In this document: piece by piece, positions 14,658 through 24,559 of the stretch | How the letters are laid out: each line of letters opens with the position of its first letter | How positions within the stretch are numbered: the first letter of the stretch is position 1 | NCBI GenBank assembly: GCA_040755715.1 | Contig: JBFLXN010000011.1 | Location: 1 to 27,523, forward strand | DNA length: 27,523 nt | Source of the DNA: JBFLXN01 sp040755715 [NCBI: Candidatus Edwardsbacteria bacterium] | GTDB taxonomy: Bacteria > Edwardsbacteria > AC1 > JBFLXN01 | Reading direction: 5' to 3' | Program-made: the position numbers and the translations under genes | Notes under the pieces: generated by a model | Database searches by the model: none | Told to the model about the DNA's origin: nothing | The model's input: the letters and a program-made list of their open reading frames with translations, nothing else

Positions 14658-15866
14658 ATGCAATCCTTATTTAAGTTACAATACACCAGAGTGGCTCTCA
14701 TTCGCTGCCGGGACTATGAAAGGTCAACTGTTACTACTTCCATTCGTCAGGCTCTAGCGCTCGTTGGTGGATTAGAATCTATAGTTAAGCCGGGTCAGCG
14801 AGTTTTGCTCAAAGTGAATCTCCTCTCTGCTCGCAAACCAGAAGAAGCAGTAACCACCCATCCTGAAGTCGTACGGGCATTAGCCCTGGAAGTAAAGAAA
14901 GCCGGCGGAATTCCTGTAATTGGAGATAGCCCCAGCATTACTGGAGAACTAAATAGATGCTGGCAAGTCACGGGTATCAAACAAGTCGCTGAAGAACTGA
15001 ATCTCAAACTGATAAACTTTGAAACCTCTGGTATCCTTTCAAAGAGAATAAATAGTCGCACTTATTGGCTTGCCAAACCTGCCTTAGATGCCGATGTCAT
15101 CATCAATATTCCTAAATTGAAGACACATCATCTTACCCTTCTCACCTGCGGAATCAAAAATCTCTTTGGTGTCATTCCTGGCTTGCGCAAGACTGCTTAT
15201 CATAAAGAATTCCTGAAGCCAAAGGCTTTTTCAAAAATCTTAGTAGATATTTTCTCTCTGGTCAAGCCTCAACTGACAGTGGTGGATGGAATTGTTGGTA
15301 TGGAAGGAGCCGGCGGGCCCTCTACAGGCAAAATCCGTCCGATTGGACTCATCATCGCCGGCACTGATGCGGTAGCGGTGGATGTTCTGGTTACCAAAAT
15401 TCTTGGTAAGAATCCTCTTTCCATTTATACTACTCAGATTGCCTTTGAAAGAGGGCTAGGAGAAGCTGATTTAGAAAAGATTGAAATTCTTGGTGAGCCA
15501 ATAGAGAATGTAACTATCTCTGATTTTGAGTGGCCTGTCAATTGGTATTATCAGGCGATTCCAATGCTCCCGATAAAACTTCTGAAAGGATTGCATTGGA
15601 TTAGACCAACGATTGCTAAAGGAAGATGTGAAGGATGTGGGTTTTGTGTGCAAATCTGTCCGACGAGTGCTCTTTCATTTCTGAACTCCCCAAAAATTCC
15701 TGAGTTCAATTACAAACTCTGCATAAATTGTTTTTGCTGTGCAGAGGTTTGTCCCTCTCAGGCGATTGAACAGAAGAGAAGTAGGATAGCAAGAGTAGTG
15801 CGGCAATTGCGGAGAATAAGAGGCGTACTCCCCTCTATTAAGAGGGGAGTAAGGGGTGTATTATGA
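14658..15866 (+). CDS. DUF362 protein with two [4Fe-4S] ferredoxin clusters
   Basis: The 402-residue protein has an N-terminal DUF362 domain (about 10-300). Its markers are VLLKVNLLSARKPEEAVTTH, GDSPS, INIPKLKTHHLTLLTCGIKN and the long MEGAGGPSTGK segment. A C-terminal bacterial ferredoxin domain follows. The clusters are ligated by C324-C327-C330-C334 (CEGCGFCVQICP) and C355-C358-C361-C365 (CINCFCCAEVCP). DUF362 proteins are predicted cytoplasmic electron-transfer or Fe-S enzymes; the substrate is unknown. The last residues, after about 380, are basic and encoded partly by the stem-loop at 15827-15850, so the natural C-terminus was probably altered by repeat insertion. No good ribosome site precedes ATG 14658. 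Confidence 0.9.
   Translation: MQSLFKLQYTRVALIRCRDYERSTVTTSIRQALALVGGLESIVKPGQRVLLKVNLLSARKPEEAVTTHPEVVRALALEVKKAGGIPVIGDSPSITGELNRCWQVTGIKQVAEELNLKLINFETSGILSKRINSRTYWLAKPALDADVIINIPKLKTHHLTLLTCGIKNLFGVIPGLRKTAYHKEFLKPKAFSKILVDIFSLVKPQLTVVDGIVGMEGAGGPSTGKIRPIGLIIAGTDAVAVDVLVTKILGKNPLSIYTTQIAFERGLGEADLEKIEILGEPIENVTISDFEWPVNWYYQAIPMLPIKLLKGLHWIRPTIAKGRCEGCGFCVQICPTSALSFLNSPKIPEFNYKLCINCFCCAEVCPSQAIEQKRSRIARVVRQLRRIRGVLPSIKRGVRGVL
15827..15850. repeat. 10-bp perfect stem-loop inside the DUF362 gene end
   Basis: ACTCCCCTCT (15827-15836) and AGAGGGGAGT (15841-15850) are exact reverse complements with loop ATTA. It shares the GAGGGG/CCCCTC words of the tandem repeat that follows. Confidence 0.7.
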
Positions 15867-15868
15867 CT

Positions 15869-16019
15869 AAGAGGGGATACACACCCCGTCCCGCCTTTGT
15901 CGGGACACCCCTCTCAAGAGGGGATACACACCCCGTCCCGCCTTTGTCGGGACACCCCTCTCAAGAGGGAATACACACCCCATCCCGCCTTTGTCGGGAC
16001 ACCCCTCTCAAGAGGGGAT
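15869..16019. repeat. Three-copy 47-bp tandem repeat plus partial copy
   Basis: Copies begin at 15869, 15916 and 15963, with a partial copy from 16010. Copies 1 and 2 are identical and copy 3 differs at two positions. Each unit has GTCCCG/CGGGAC arms around CCTTTGT or a close variant, flanked by GAGGGG and CCCCTC words, so each copy can fold. Forty-seven is not divisible by three, so an open frame through it changes amino acids in every copy and is not coding. Confidence 0.95.
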
Positions 16020-16027
16020 TTATAACT

Positions 16028-16915
16028 ATGAAATTTCGCCATTGGCTTGAATATTTAGGCCTGAGAATATTAGGATTGTGGGCTTGTCTTTTGCCTCTAC
16101 CTTATGCTCTCACTTTGGGTTCTCTCTTAGGTCAATTTGTCTTCTCTTTGATTGGGTTCAGACGCAAGGTCACTCTGGCAAATCTAAAAAGAGTCTTCCC
16201 TGAAGCAAGTGAAAAAGAATGGTTAAGAATAGGTGCCAGAACCTATCAGAACTTTGCCAGGGGAATGGTGGAATATTTGCGATTTCCTAAATTTAAAAGG
16301 ACGGACATTGAAAGATTAGTAGAGATAGAAGGATTGGAAAATTTTGCCAAAGGTTTTAAAAGAGGAAAAGGCATCATTGCTGTTACCGGACATTTTGGCA
16401 GTTGGGAAATTTTAGCTGCCGCCGTCGCCTTAAAAGGTTATCCCGTAAATGTAATTTATAAAGAACAACATAATCGCAAAGTAGACGAACTGATGAACAA
16501 ATATCGGCGTAAAATGGGAATTAAGGTTATCGCACTCGGTGTTTCTTTGCGTCAGGTTTTGAAGGCATTACATCAAAATGAGATTGTGGCTTTTCTTTCT
16601 GACCAGGATGCCCACGAAAGCGGCGTCTTTGTCAATTTCTTTGGCAACCTTACTTCAACCCCCCCCGGCCCAATTCTATTTGCTCTTAAAACAAAGGCAG
16701 TATTGATTCCTGTCTTTATAGTTCGGGAAGAGAAATTCAGACACCGCATAAAAATTTTAAAGCCAGTGGAAGTTCAACCCAGTAAGGATGAAAAACAAGA
16801 TTTAATTTACTATACTACAGAGTATACTGGACTCTTAGAGACTGAGATTAGAAAGAATCCGGACCAATATCTCTGGCTTCATCGTCGCTTCAAGACCAAG
16901 CCGCCATTTTTTTAA
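16028..16915 (+). CDS. LpxL/HtrB-type lysophospholipid or lipid A acyltransferase
   Basis: The 295-residue inner-membrane enzyme transfers an acyl chain from acyl-ACP to a lipid A precursor or related lipid. One N-terminal membrane segment (LGLWACLLPLPYALTLG, about 15-31) precedes the catalytic domain. The active-site HxxxxE is GHFGSWE, with His122 and Glu127. The DQDAHESGVFVNFFG and TPPGPILFALKTKAVLIPVF segments are typical. ATG 16028 is used rather than an extension back to 15863, because that extension is translated tandem repeat. The partial last repeat copy supplies GAGGGG at 16012-16017, about 10 bases upstream, as the only ribosome-site candidate. With kdsA and kdsD it indicates a lipopolysaccharide-bearing outer membrane. 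Confidence 0.92.
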   Translation: MKFRHWLEYLGLRILGLWACLLPLPYALTLGSLLGQFVFSLIGFRRKVTLANLKRVFPEASEKEWLRIGARTYQNFARGMVEYLRFPKFKRTDIERLVEIEGLENFAKGFKRGKGIIAVTGHFGSWEILAAAVALKGYPVNVIYKEQHNRKVDELMNKYRRKMGIKVIALGVSLRQVLKALHQNEIVAFLSDQDAHESGVFVNFFGNLTSTPPGPILFALKTKAVLIPVFIVREEKFRHRIKILKPVEVQPSKDEKQDLIYYTTEYTGLLETEIRKNPDQYLWLHRRFKTKPPFF

Positions 16916-16918
16916 CCC

Positions 16919-16947
16919 TTGACCTAATTTTTCAAATGTGTTATACT
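16919..16947 (+). promoter_or_regulatory. Sigma70-like promoter
   Basis: TTGACC (16919-16924) and TATACT (16942-16947) are 17 bases apart, 19 bases before the next start codon, with GAGGGTAGAAAG as ribosome site between. Confidence 0.6.
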
Positions 16948-16966
16948 TAAAGCAGAGGGTAGAAAG

Positions 16967-17182
16967 ATGATCACCAATTATGAGCAAATCAAAAGATTTG
17001 AAAACGACTTTATAAAAAGAGATAAAGTTGATGTGCGGAAGAACTTTTCTATCGTTTCGGCAATGTATGAGGAGGCGGTTAAGTTAGGTGTTTTCCCCAT
17101 TAAAAATTCACTTGAAGGTTTAGAAATAGATTTAAAAATTGCAAAGGTAGTAAACAGTGTTTCAAAGGCTCCTTGCCGGTAG
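16967..17182 (+). CDS. Antitoxin-like small protein, 3' end altered by deletion
   Basis: The 71-residue frame begins NYEQIKRFENDFIKRDKV and includes NFSIVSAMYEEAVKLGVFP and LKIAKVVNSVSK. Small proteins of this kind precede AbiEii/DUF6036-type nucleotidyltransferase genes in many genomes and are treated as their antitoxin-like partner. After VNSVSK the frame continues only four residues (APCR), because it has run into the downstream toxin gene's sequence in a different frame. The natural end is therefore probably replaced. A promoter and ribosome site are present, so it may still be expressed. Confidence 0.6.
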   Translation: MITNYEQIKRFENDFIKRDKVDVRKNFSIVSAMYEEAVKLGVFPIKNSLEGLEIDLKIAKVVNSVSKAPCR

Positions 17183-17342
17183 AACCAGAGATATTGAAGA
17201 TATCAAGGCCATCCTTTTGAAAAACCCTGACTATGATAGGAGATACATTAGTCAGTGGCTGAAGGAGTTTGACAAGTCGCTGACTGAAACTTTTTCGGCA
17301 GTCTTCAAAAAAGTTGTTAAGGAGACAAAAGGAGATTATTAG
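17163..17342 (+). pseudogene. Nucleotidyltransferase-type toxin, C-terminal remnant
   Basis: The frame reads RLLAGRTRDIEDIKAILLKN, then YISQWLKEFDKSL and a basic end at TAG 17340-17342. LLAGRxRDxEDxxxIL followed by a WLxEF helix is the C-terminus of AbiEii/DUF6036-like nucleotidyltransferase toxins. The N-terminal catalytic part (GS..D motifs) is absent, and the fragment overlaps the end of the small gene before it. The simplest explanation is an internal deletion that joined the 3' parts of both genes. The following 105 bases to 17447 hold nothing recognisable beyond a ribosome site. Confidence 0.65.
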
Positions 17343-17447
17343 CAAGGATATACGACTTTCGTCTGTGCTTCTATTTTGGAACAAAAAGCGAAATAGTTCG
17401 GATACAGTCAGCGTTGGGCAAAATGCCTTTATTAGAGGATAATAAAA

Positions 17448-19267
<1,820 letters not shown>

Positions 19268-19268
19268 A

Positions 19269-19384
19269 ATATCAAAAATCAAACATCAAAAATCAAAAAG
19301 ACATATCAAAATCCAAAATTTAAAAAAGACCGAGTGAAAAGAGAAAGAATTAAATTTTTGATTTGTAATTTTGATTTTTGATAT
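19269..19384. repeat. Intergenic word-palindrome (ATATCAAAAATCAAA type)
   Basis: ATATCAAAAATCAAA (19269-19283) is the exact reverse complement of 19370-19384, and further copies of ATCAAAAATC-like words extend both arms. It shares its word with the element at 7430-7520, so at least this variant occurs twice. Confidence 0.85.
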
Positions 19385-19410
19385 TTGCATTTTGATTTTG
19401 CGGGACGCCT

Positions 19411-19788
19411 ATGTTCCACTTCCAAAGGCGCAGTGCATTTATTCGTAGAAAAAGGAATTTGTTCTTTAGAAAAATTCCAGCAATTTTGCTTTTTTTAGTT
19501 TTGTTTTCTTGGTTTATCTTTACTTATATCCTGGGAAACTTTGGGCTCTTAAAATTATGGGCGCTAAGAAAAGAGGAGAGAAAGATTAAACAGGACATCC
19601 TCAAAGAAATGACTCGCTATGAAATCCTGAAACGAGAATGTGAGGCTTTAGAAAGTGACACGGCCACTATTGAAAGAGTAGCGAGAGAGACTTACGGGAT
19701 GATTAAAGTCGGAGAGACTGCTTATCGTATTTTTCCTTCAAATTTAGAATTTAAGGAATCAAAGGGTCAAGAGGTCCAGAGAAAGTAA
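19411..19788 (+). CDS. ftsB: Septum formation initiator, FtsB/DivIC family
   Basis: The 125-residue protein has a basic cytoplasmic start, one membrane segment (IPAILLFLVLFSWFIFTYIL, about 23-42) and a periplasmic coiled coil (KEERKIKQDILKEMTRYEIL and on). The family ending follows: TATIERVARETYGMIKVGE, corresponding to IExxAREeLGMxkpgE. It belongs to the FtsB-FtsL-FtsQ division complex. Its position directly after enolase is the classic eno-ftsB order found in many bacteria. Confidence 0.92.
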   Translation: MFHFQRRSAFIRRKRNLFFRKIPAILLFLVLFSWFIFTYILGNFGLLKLWALRKEERKIKQDILKEMTRYEILKRECEALESDTATIERVARETYGMIKVGETAYRIFPSNLEFKESKGQEVQRK

Positions 19789-19874
19789 AAAATTTTTCAC
19801 TTGAATCCTATGTCAAGGAAATTCTGGCATTTGCCACGACCTTCAGGGATAAATTAAAATGAAGAAATTAAGCC

Positions 19875-19933
19875 GGCTTTAGCCGAAAACGAAAGAAAAT
19901 TGATTTTGAAATCAATTGCTTTTTGCTAAAGCC
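19875..19933. repeat. Stem-loop in the ftsB-downstream gap
   Basis: GGCTTTAGC (19875-19883) and GCTAAAGCC (19925-19933) are exact reverse complements, with a nested TTGATTT/AAATCAA pair (19900-19915). The rest of 19789-20023 holds nothing recognisable. Confidence 0.6.
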
Positions 19934-20023
19934 AAATAAATCTCATTACCAGACTAATGGGCAGACTTTCCTGCCACATCCCCTTTGCCTATTCCTTTAG
20001 CGGAGTCAAAAATATAATTTTCT

Positions 20024-22426
20024 ATGCTATTAAATAAAAAATCCCTAGTCTCATCTGTATTAACCCCACTTTTTACTACAGGGTTAGTTTGTGTTAATCT
20101 GTGGTTTCTTATCCTAAAGACTGGCTCAGTCCACTCTGGCCCATTTGAGATTACTATCCTTTACAGTAATACCACTGGTGGCAACTTATTCCCCTGTCAT
20201 TGCCCGAGTGAACCAAAAGGCGGATTGACAAAACGAGCCACTTTAATCAAACAGCATCGGGAAAAAGAACAGATTCTTTTGCTTGATTCCGGAGACCTAT
20301 TTGGCGTAATGCCTGACGAAAAGAGAGACTCACTGCTGATGTGCACTTACCGAGCAATGAGATATGACGCCGTTTCTATTGGAGACCAGGAATTTTCTAA
20401 TGGCACCGCTTTCTTTCAACGAATGATGCAAAAAAGTAAGATTCCATTCCTTAGTGCCAACATTTTTCAAAAGGGACTTCTCTTAAGCAAGCCCTATATT
20501 ATCAAGAAAATTAACGAAGTAAAAATTGGTGTTATTGGCATCACTTCACCCAGAGCATTTTTCTTTACCCCAAAACCACAAATTGAAGGCATCACCGTTG
20601 AACCTTGGGAAGAAGTTGTGCCCAAAATACTAAAAGAGATTAGACCAAAAGTTGACTTACTTATTCTTCTTTCTCACTTAGGTTATGAGGAGGAGCAAAA
20701 AATTCCTGAAAAGTTTCCAGAAATAGACTTAATTGTGGGAGGACATACCCAAAATTTAATTGAGACTCCGGAGAAGATTGGTCAAACACTTCTGGTTGAA
20801 GCCGGTGCTGGTGGAAAGTATCTCGGAGAATTGAAACTGAAACTGGAAAATGGAAAAATCATTGATTATAAAGGAAAACTTTTGCCACTGGTAAGTGAAA
20901 TTCCGGATGATTCTCTGGTGAACCAAATTCTTGCCGAAGCCACCGTAAAACCAGGGAGAGGACTAACTCAAGAAGTCGGGGGTCAAAAGATTCCTTTGGT
21001 CATCTTCTACGCCCGGGATTGTGCCGAATGCGACTCTCTCAAAAAGTTCATCGCCCAAAAGATTGTGAAAAAATACCGCCAGGAAATTTCTGTTAACTGG
21101 CTTGACTTGGACAATCCGGTGAATTATCAGAATTTGATGGAAATTGAGGCAAAACTCGAAAAGAGAGATAATCCTATTCCCATTGTGGTAATAGAAGACG
21201 AGATTTTAGGAGGAAATAAACTCATTTTTGAGAAATTACCTCAGATTCTTGAAAGAAAAGTTCAGGAGAGAAGAACCACGCGCCGTCAACCTCAAAAGAC
21301 TTCTGAAAAGAAGAATGATGACCCACCCCCTCCAGTAGAACCTCTGAAAATGTATTTAGCCTATCTTTTAAGTCCTCGCTGTCCCCACTGCCAGCGGGCA
21401 GAATATATGCTTAAAGCCTTTGTGGTTCAATATCCCAATCTGGTGGTCAAAAAATTTGACCTAAATAATTCCGCAGAGAAAAAGATGGCTGAAGCTTTAG
21501 GAATGCTTTATAAAATTCCCCCTCAAAAGCGCCTTATTGCTCCGACTATCTTTCTCGGTGAAGACTTTCTTGTTTCTGAAGAGATAAATGATGATTCTGT
21601 GAGAAAATTACTTGAGAAATATAAAGATAAGGGAACAAAAATCTGCTGGGAGGAAGCGGAAAAATTAAAATCCCAGGCGATGGAAGAAATTATCAGCCGA
21701 TTCAAGGCTTGGGGTATTCTGGCGATTATTCTTGCCGGACTTTTAGATGGATTGAACCCCTGCAGTTTCACCGTCTTGGTCTTTTTTATCTCTTATCTCA
21801 CTTTTGTCGGTCGCAAGCGTGGGGAAATTCTCGGGGTAGGAATTTCTTATACCTTCGCTGATTTTTTAGTCTATTTTTTAATTGGATTGGGAATCCTTTC
21901 TTTTCTCCTAAGTCTCAAAATTCTACCTTTGATTACGCGGATTCTCTATACGGCGATGGCGCTGCTCGTTTTTGTCTTGAGTTTTCTAAACTTTAGAGAC
22001 TATTTTAAGGCAAAACAAGGCAAATTTAGTGAAGTAACATTACAACTATCCCGAGGTACTAAGCAGAGAATTCATCGTCTCATTCGTGAAAGAATGGGAA
22101 CAGGGGGGGTAATCACCGGTGCCTTCGTAGTGGGACTGATTACCTCGGTTTTAGAATTTGCCTGCACTGGACAGGTCTATCTGCCGACTATTACACTGGT
22201 CTCTCAATTGACCACTTATCGTTTGACTGCGGCTGGGTATCTTCTTCTCTATAATCTTATGTTTGAAGTGCCGATGATTCTTGTCTTTTTGGTTGCTTAT
22301 TTTGGTATTTCATCAAAGAAGATTGGGGAGGTAATGGAAAAATCTGTGCCCGGTGTAAAATTAGCCACTGCATTTCTCTTTTTGTTATTGGGGGGATTTT
22401 TGATTTATGTGCTATTATTAGGATAA
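20024..22426 (+). CDS. Metallophosphatase-like / double thioredoxin / CcdA-DsbD fusion membrane protein
   Basis: The 800-residue protein joins four parts. An N-terminal membrane anchor (about 10-33) leads a 5'-nucleotidase-like domain (about 42-310): ILYSNTTGGNLFPCHCP, DSGDLFG, SIGDQEF, LLSHLG and VGGHTQ. The usual first D-x-H and the GNHE motif are altered (SNTTGG, GDQE), so phosphatase activity is doubtful. Next is a thioredoxin-like region with CAEC (333-336), a proline-rich linker, and a second one with CPHC (453-456). The end is a CcdA/DsbD-type membrane domain (about 565-800) with its two Cys, LNPC580 and EFAC714, in membrane segments. It probably carries reducing power across the inner membrane to its own extracytoplasmic thioredoxin domains. 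No ribosome site is seen before ATG. Confidence 0.88.
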   Translation: MLLNKKSLVSSVLTPLFTTGLVCVNLWFLILKTGSVHSGPFEITILYSNTTGGNLFPCHCPSEPKGGLTKRATLIKQHREKEQILLLDSGDLFGVMPDEKRDSLLMCTYRAMRYDAVSIGDQEFSNGTAFFQRMMQKSKIPFLSANIFQKGLLLSKPYIIKKINEVKIGVIGITSPRAFFFTPKPQIEGITVEPWEEVVPKILKEIRPKVDLLILLSHLGYEEEQKIPEKFPEIDLIVGGHTQNLIETPEKIGQTLLVEAGAGGKYLGELKLKLENGKIIDYKGKLLPLVSEIPDDSLVNQILAEATVKPGRGLTQEVGGQKIPLVIFYARDCAECDSLKKFIAQKIVKKYRQEISVNWLDLDNPVNYQNLMEIEAKLEKRDNPIPIVVIEDEILGGNKLIFEKLPQILERKVQERRTTRRQPQKTSEKKNDDPPPPVEPLKMYLAYLLSPRCPHCQRAEYMLKAFVVQYPNLVVKKFDLNNSAEKKMAEALGMLYKIPPQKRLIAPTIFLGEDFLVSEEINDDSVRKLLEKYKDKGTKICWEEAEKLKSQAMEEIISRFKAWGILAIILAGLLDGLNPCSFTVLVFFISYLTFVGRKRGEILGVGISYTFADFLVYFLIGLGILSFLLSLKILPLITRILYTAMALLVFVLSFLNFRDYFKAKQGKFSEVTLQLSRGTKQRIHRLIRERMGTGGVITGAFVVGLITSVLEFACTGQVYLPTITLVSQLTTYRLTAAGYLLLYNLMFEVPMILVFLVAYFGISSKKIGEVMEKSVPGVKLATAFLFLLLGGFLIYVLLLG

Positions 22427-22436
22427 TCTCATCCAC

Positions 22437-22483
22437 AATAATCCCTTCCCTAAAAGCCTTAGGGGAGTATAGAAGGAATTATT
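22437..22483. repeat. Two-tier stem-loop after the fusion gene
   Basis: AATAATCCCTTC (22437-22448) pairs with the reverse complement of 22472-22483 at 11 of 12 positions, and CCCTAA/TTAGGG lies inside. Terminator function is possible but the T-run is weak. Confidence 0.55.
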
Positions 22484-22525
22484 TCATCAGTAAATGTCTA
22501 AAATTATTACAGGAACCCTTCTTAA

Positions 22526-22735
22526 AAGTTCGTTAATAAGAAATTCCCCCCTATAGACCAAAAACCATTTATTGACCTTGTTGATAAAATCCTTTCTCTC
22601 ACAAAAGATGATGATTATCTTAATAATCCGAGCAAGCAGGCAAAGGTCAAAGAATACGAATGTCAGATTGACCAGATGGTTTATAAGTTATATAATTTAA
22701 CTGACGAAGAAATAAAAATAGTGGAAAGGAGTTGA
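22526..22735 (+). pseudogene. C-terminal remnant of a type IIG (Eco57I-like) restriction-methyltransferase
   Basis: The open frame contains DQKPFIDLVDKILSLTKDDD, then NPSKQAKVKEYECQIDQMVY and KLYNLTDEEIKIVE before TGA 22733-22735. This is the end of large fused restriction-methylation proteins (N6-methylase plus TaqI-like specificity domain). Their tails read (Q)xPFIxLVDKIL..KxKxxExQIDxMVYxLYxLTxEEIxIVE. No methylase motifs remain. The tail ends just before a DUF1016 gene, so this gap is the scar of a second restriction-type locus. Confidence 0.75.
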
Positions 22736-22742
22736 GGTAATT

Positions 22743-23684
22743 ATAACTAAAATAAGACAAGATGAATATAAACTATTTGTAAAAGACATTAAAGAGAGAA
22801 TTCGTCTTGCCCAGTATGAAACACTGACAAGAGTTAACAAAGAGTTGATTAATCTCTACTGGGATATTGGAAAAAAGATTATTGAAAAACAAAAAGAGTA
22901 TAATTGGGGAATGTCAGTTGTTGAAAATCTGGCAACTGATTTACAAAAAGAATTTCCTGGAATCAAAGGATTCTCAAGAGATAATATCTGGCGCATGCGG
23001 AAATTTTATTTGTGTTATTATCAAAACCAAAAACTTGCACCAATGGTGCAAGAAATCAGTTGGACAAAGAATATCGTTATACTTGAAATATGCAAAGATG
23101 ATTTAGAACGCGAATTTTATATTAAAATGACAAAAAAGTTTGGCTGGTCAAAGAATGTATTAATACACCAAATTGAAAATAAATCTTATGAAAAATATCT
23201 TCTCAACCAAACAAATTTTGAGAAAACCTTACCAGAAAAATATAAGACTCAAGCAAAACTCGCAGTTAAAGATGAATATATTTTTGATTTTTTAGAATTA
23301 GGTGAAGACCATTCTGAAAAAGAACTTGAGATAGAATTATTAAACAATGTCAGAAAGTTTCTTATTGAAATGGGTGGTTATTTTACTTTTATCGGTAATC
23401 AATATAGAATAGAAATAGAAGATGAAGAATTTTTTATCGACCTTTTACTTTATCATAGAAAACTCAAGTGCCTTGTGGCTATAGAATTAAAATTTGGGGA
23501 TTTCAAACCAGAATATGCTGGCAAAATGCAGTTTTATCTTTCCGTCTTGAATGATAAAGTGAAACTGGAGGATGAAAATCCGTCAATTTGGTCTTTTATA
23601 ATCGGCTTTAGCCTCAGAATGATATTAGGATACAACTTATCTTATTGCCACCTCCTTGGGAGACCGAGCAGAAAGAGTCATTGA
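22743..23684 (+). pseudogene. DUF1016 / PDDEXK nuclease family protein, damaged at both ends
   Basis: The DUF1016 N-terminal domain begins at about 22743 (KIRQDEYKLFVKDIKERIR, then QYETLTRVNKELINLYWDIG). It continues through GFSRDNIWRMRKFYLCY, WTKNIVILE and REFYIKMTKKFGWSKNVL. The PDDEXK nuclease domain follows: FTFIGNQYRIEIEDEEFFID, then LLLYHRKLKCLVAIELKFGD and KPEYAGKMQFYLSVLNDKV. The catalytic D-ExK is present. No ATG, GTG or TTG precedes the conserved start: the frame offers only ATT (22740) or ATA (22743) after AAAGGAG. After ENPSI the frame departs from the family and ends 31 residues later, losing the usual tail. It is probably an inactive remnant; the nuclease core may still fold if started at TTG 22845. 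Confidence 0.7.
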
Positions 23685-23701
23685 AGTAATTGGAGAAAAT
23701 T

Positions 23702-24559
23702 ATGACAAAGGAAATTGTGGTAGGTGATGTTAGATTGGGTGGGAAAAATCCTTTAGCACTTATCGCCGGTCCCTGCGTTCTTGAAGATGAAAAACTCGTA
23801 ATGACTACTGCCGAGAGAATAAAAAAGATTGTGCAAAGACTGAAGATGGGTTTCGTTTTTAAATCATCTTATAAGAAAGATAACCGCTCTTCAGCTCACT
23901 CGTATCAAGGTCCAGGACTTAAGAAAGGATTGAAACTTCTGCAAAAAATAAAGGAGACCTTTGGAGTTCCAATTCTTTCTGATGTGCATTATCCAGATGA
24001 AGTAATTCCTGCTAGTGAAGTCATAGATATTATGCAAATTCCTGCCTATCTCTCAATGCAAACAGGTTTGACCTTAGCCGTCGCCAGGACAGGCAAAATA
24101 GTGAATATTAAAAAGGGACAATTTTTGGCACCAGAAGATGTCCAACATATTATTAGAAAGATTGAAAGTGTGGGGAATAAAAAAATCATTTTGACCGAAC
24201 GGGGGACTTGTTTTGGCTACCACAATTTAGTGGTGGATTTTCGTTCTTTAGTCATTATGCGCTCCTTCGGCTATCCAGTTGTCTTTGATGTAACCCACAC
24301 TATTCGCAAGTACGGAAGACCCTCGTCGGAGCCTGCGGGTGGAGAACCACAGTTTATTGAACCTTTAGCCCGAGCTGGAGTTGCTGTCGGCTGTGATGCC
24401 ATCTTCATTGAAACTCACCCTCAGCCGAGCAAAGCCCTTTGTGATGCGGCAAGTATGCTACCACTTAATAAATTAGAAAGTCTGCTAAAAGAATTATTAG
24501 AAATTGACAGAGTAGTAAAAGGGAAAAAGCCACAGGAACATACGGCGTGGATACGGTAA
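23702..24559 (+). CDS. kdsA: 3-deoxy-8-phosphooctulonate synthase (KDO-8-phosphate synthase)
   Basis: The 285-residue cytoplasmic enzyme joins phosphoenolpyruvate and arabinose 5-phosphate, the first committed step to KDO. Motifs are IAGPCVLEDE, FKSSYKKDNRSSAHSYQGPG, SDVHYPDE, IPAYLSMQTGL, NIKKGQFLAPED, LTERGTCFGYHNLVVD and GCDAIFIETHPQPS. Cys25 in GPC marks the metal-dependent class; metal-independent enzymes such as that of E. coli have Asn there. ATG 23702 has GGAG 6 bases before it and is preferred to TTG 23690. The partner gene kdsD lies downstream after a palindromic gap. Confidence 0.97.
   Translation: MTKEIVVGDVRLGGKNPLALIAGPCVLEDEKLVMTTAERIKKIVQRLKMGFVFKSSYKKDNRSSAHSYQGPGLKKGLKLLQKIKETFGVPILSDVHYPDEVIPASEVIDIMQIPAYLSMQTGLTLAVARTGKIVNIKKGQFLAPEDVQHIIRKIESVGNKKIILTERGTCFGYHNLVVDFRSLVIMRSFGYPVVFDVTHTIRKYGRPSSEPAGGEPQFIEPLARAGVAVGCDAIFIETHPQPSKALCDAASMLPLNKLESLLKELLEIDRVVKGKKPQEHTAWIR

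Noticed and set aside
15869-16019. CRISPR array
   Set aside because: The copies abut with no variable spacers, and no cas genes are present; it is a simple tandem repeat.
15863-16027. N-terminal extension of the acyltransferase back to 15863
   Set aside because: It is the 47-bp tandem repeat translated in shifting frames; homology starts at ATG 16028.
20013-20018. TATAAT just before the fusion gene as its promoter
   Set aside because: It is only 5 bases from ATG and no -35 box stands at an acceptable distance.
23604-23731. Alternative-frame peptide around LIATSLGDRAERVIEVIGEN before kdsA
   Set aside because: It looks protein-like but overlaps the kdsA start, has no start codon or upstream homology, and I could not assign it to a family.
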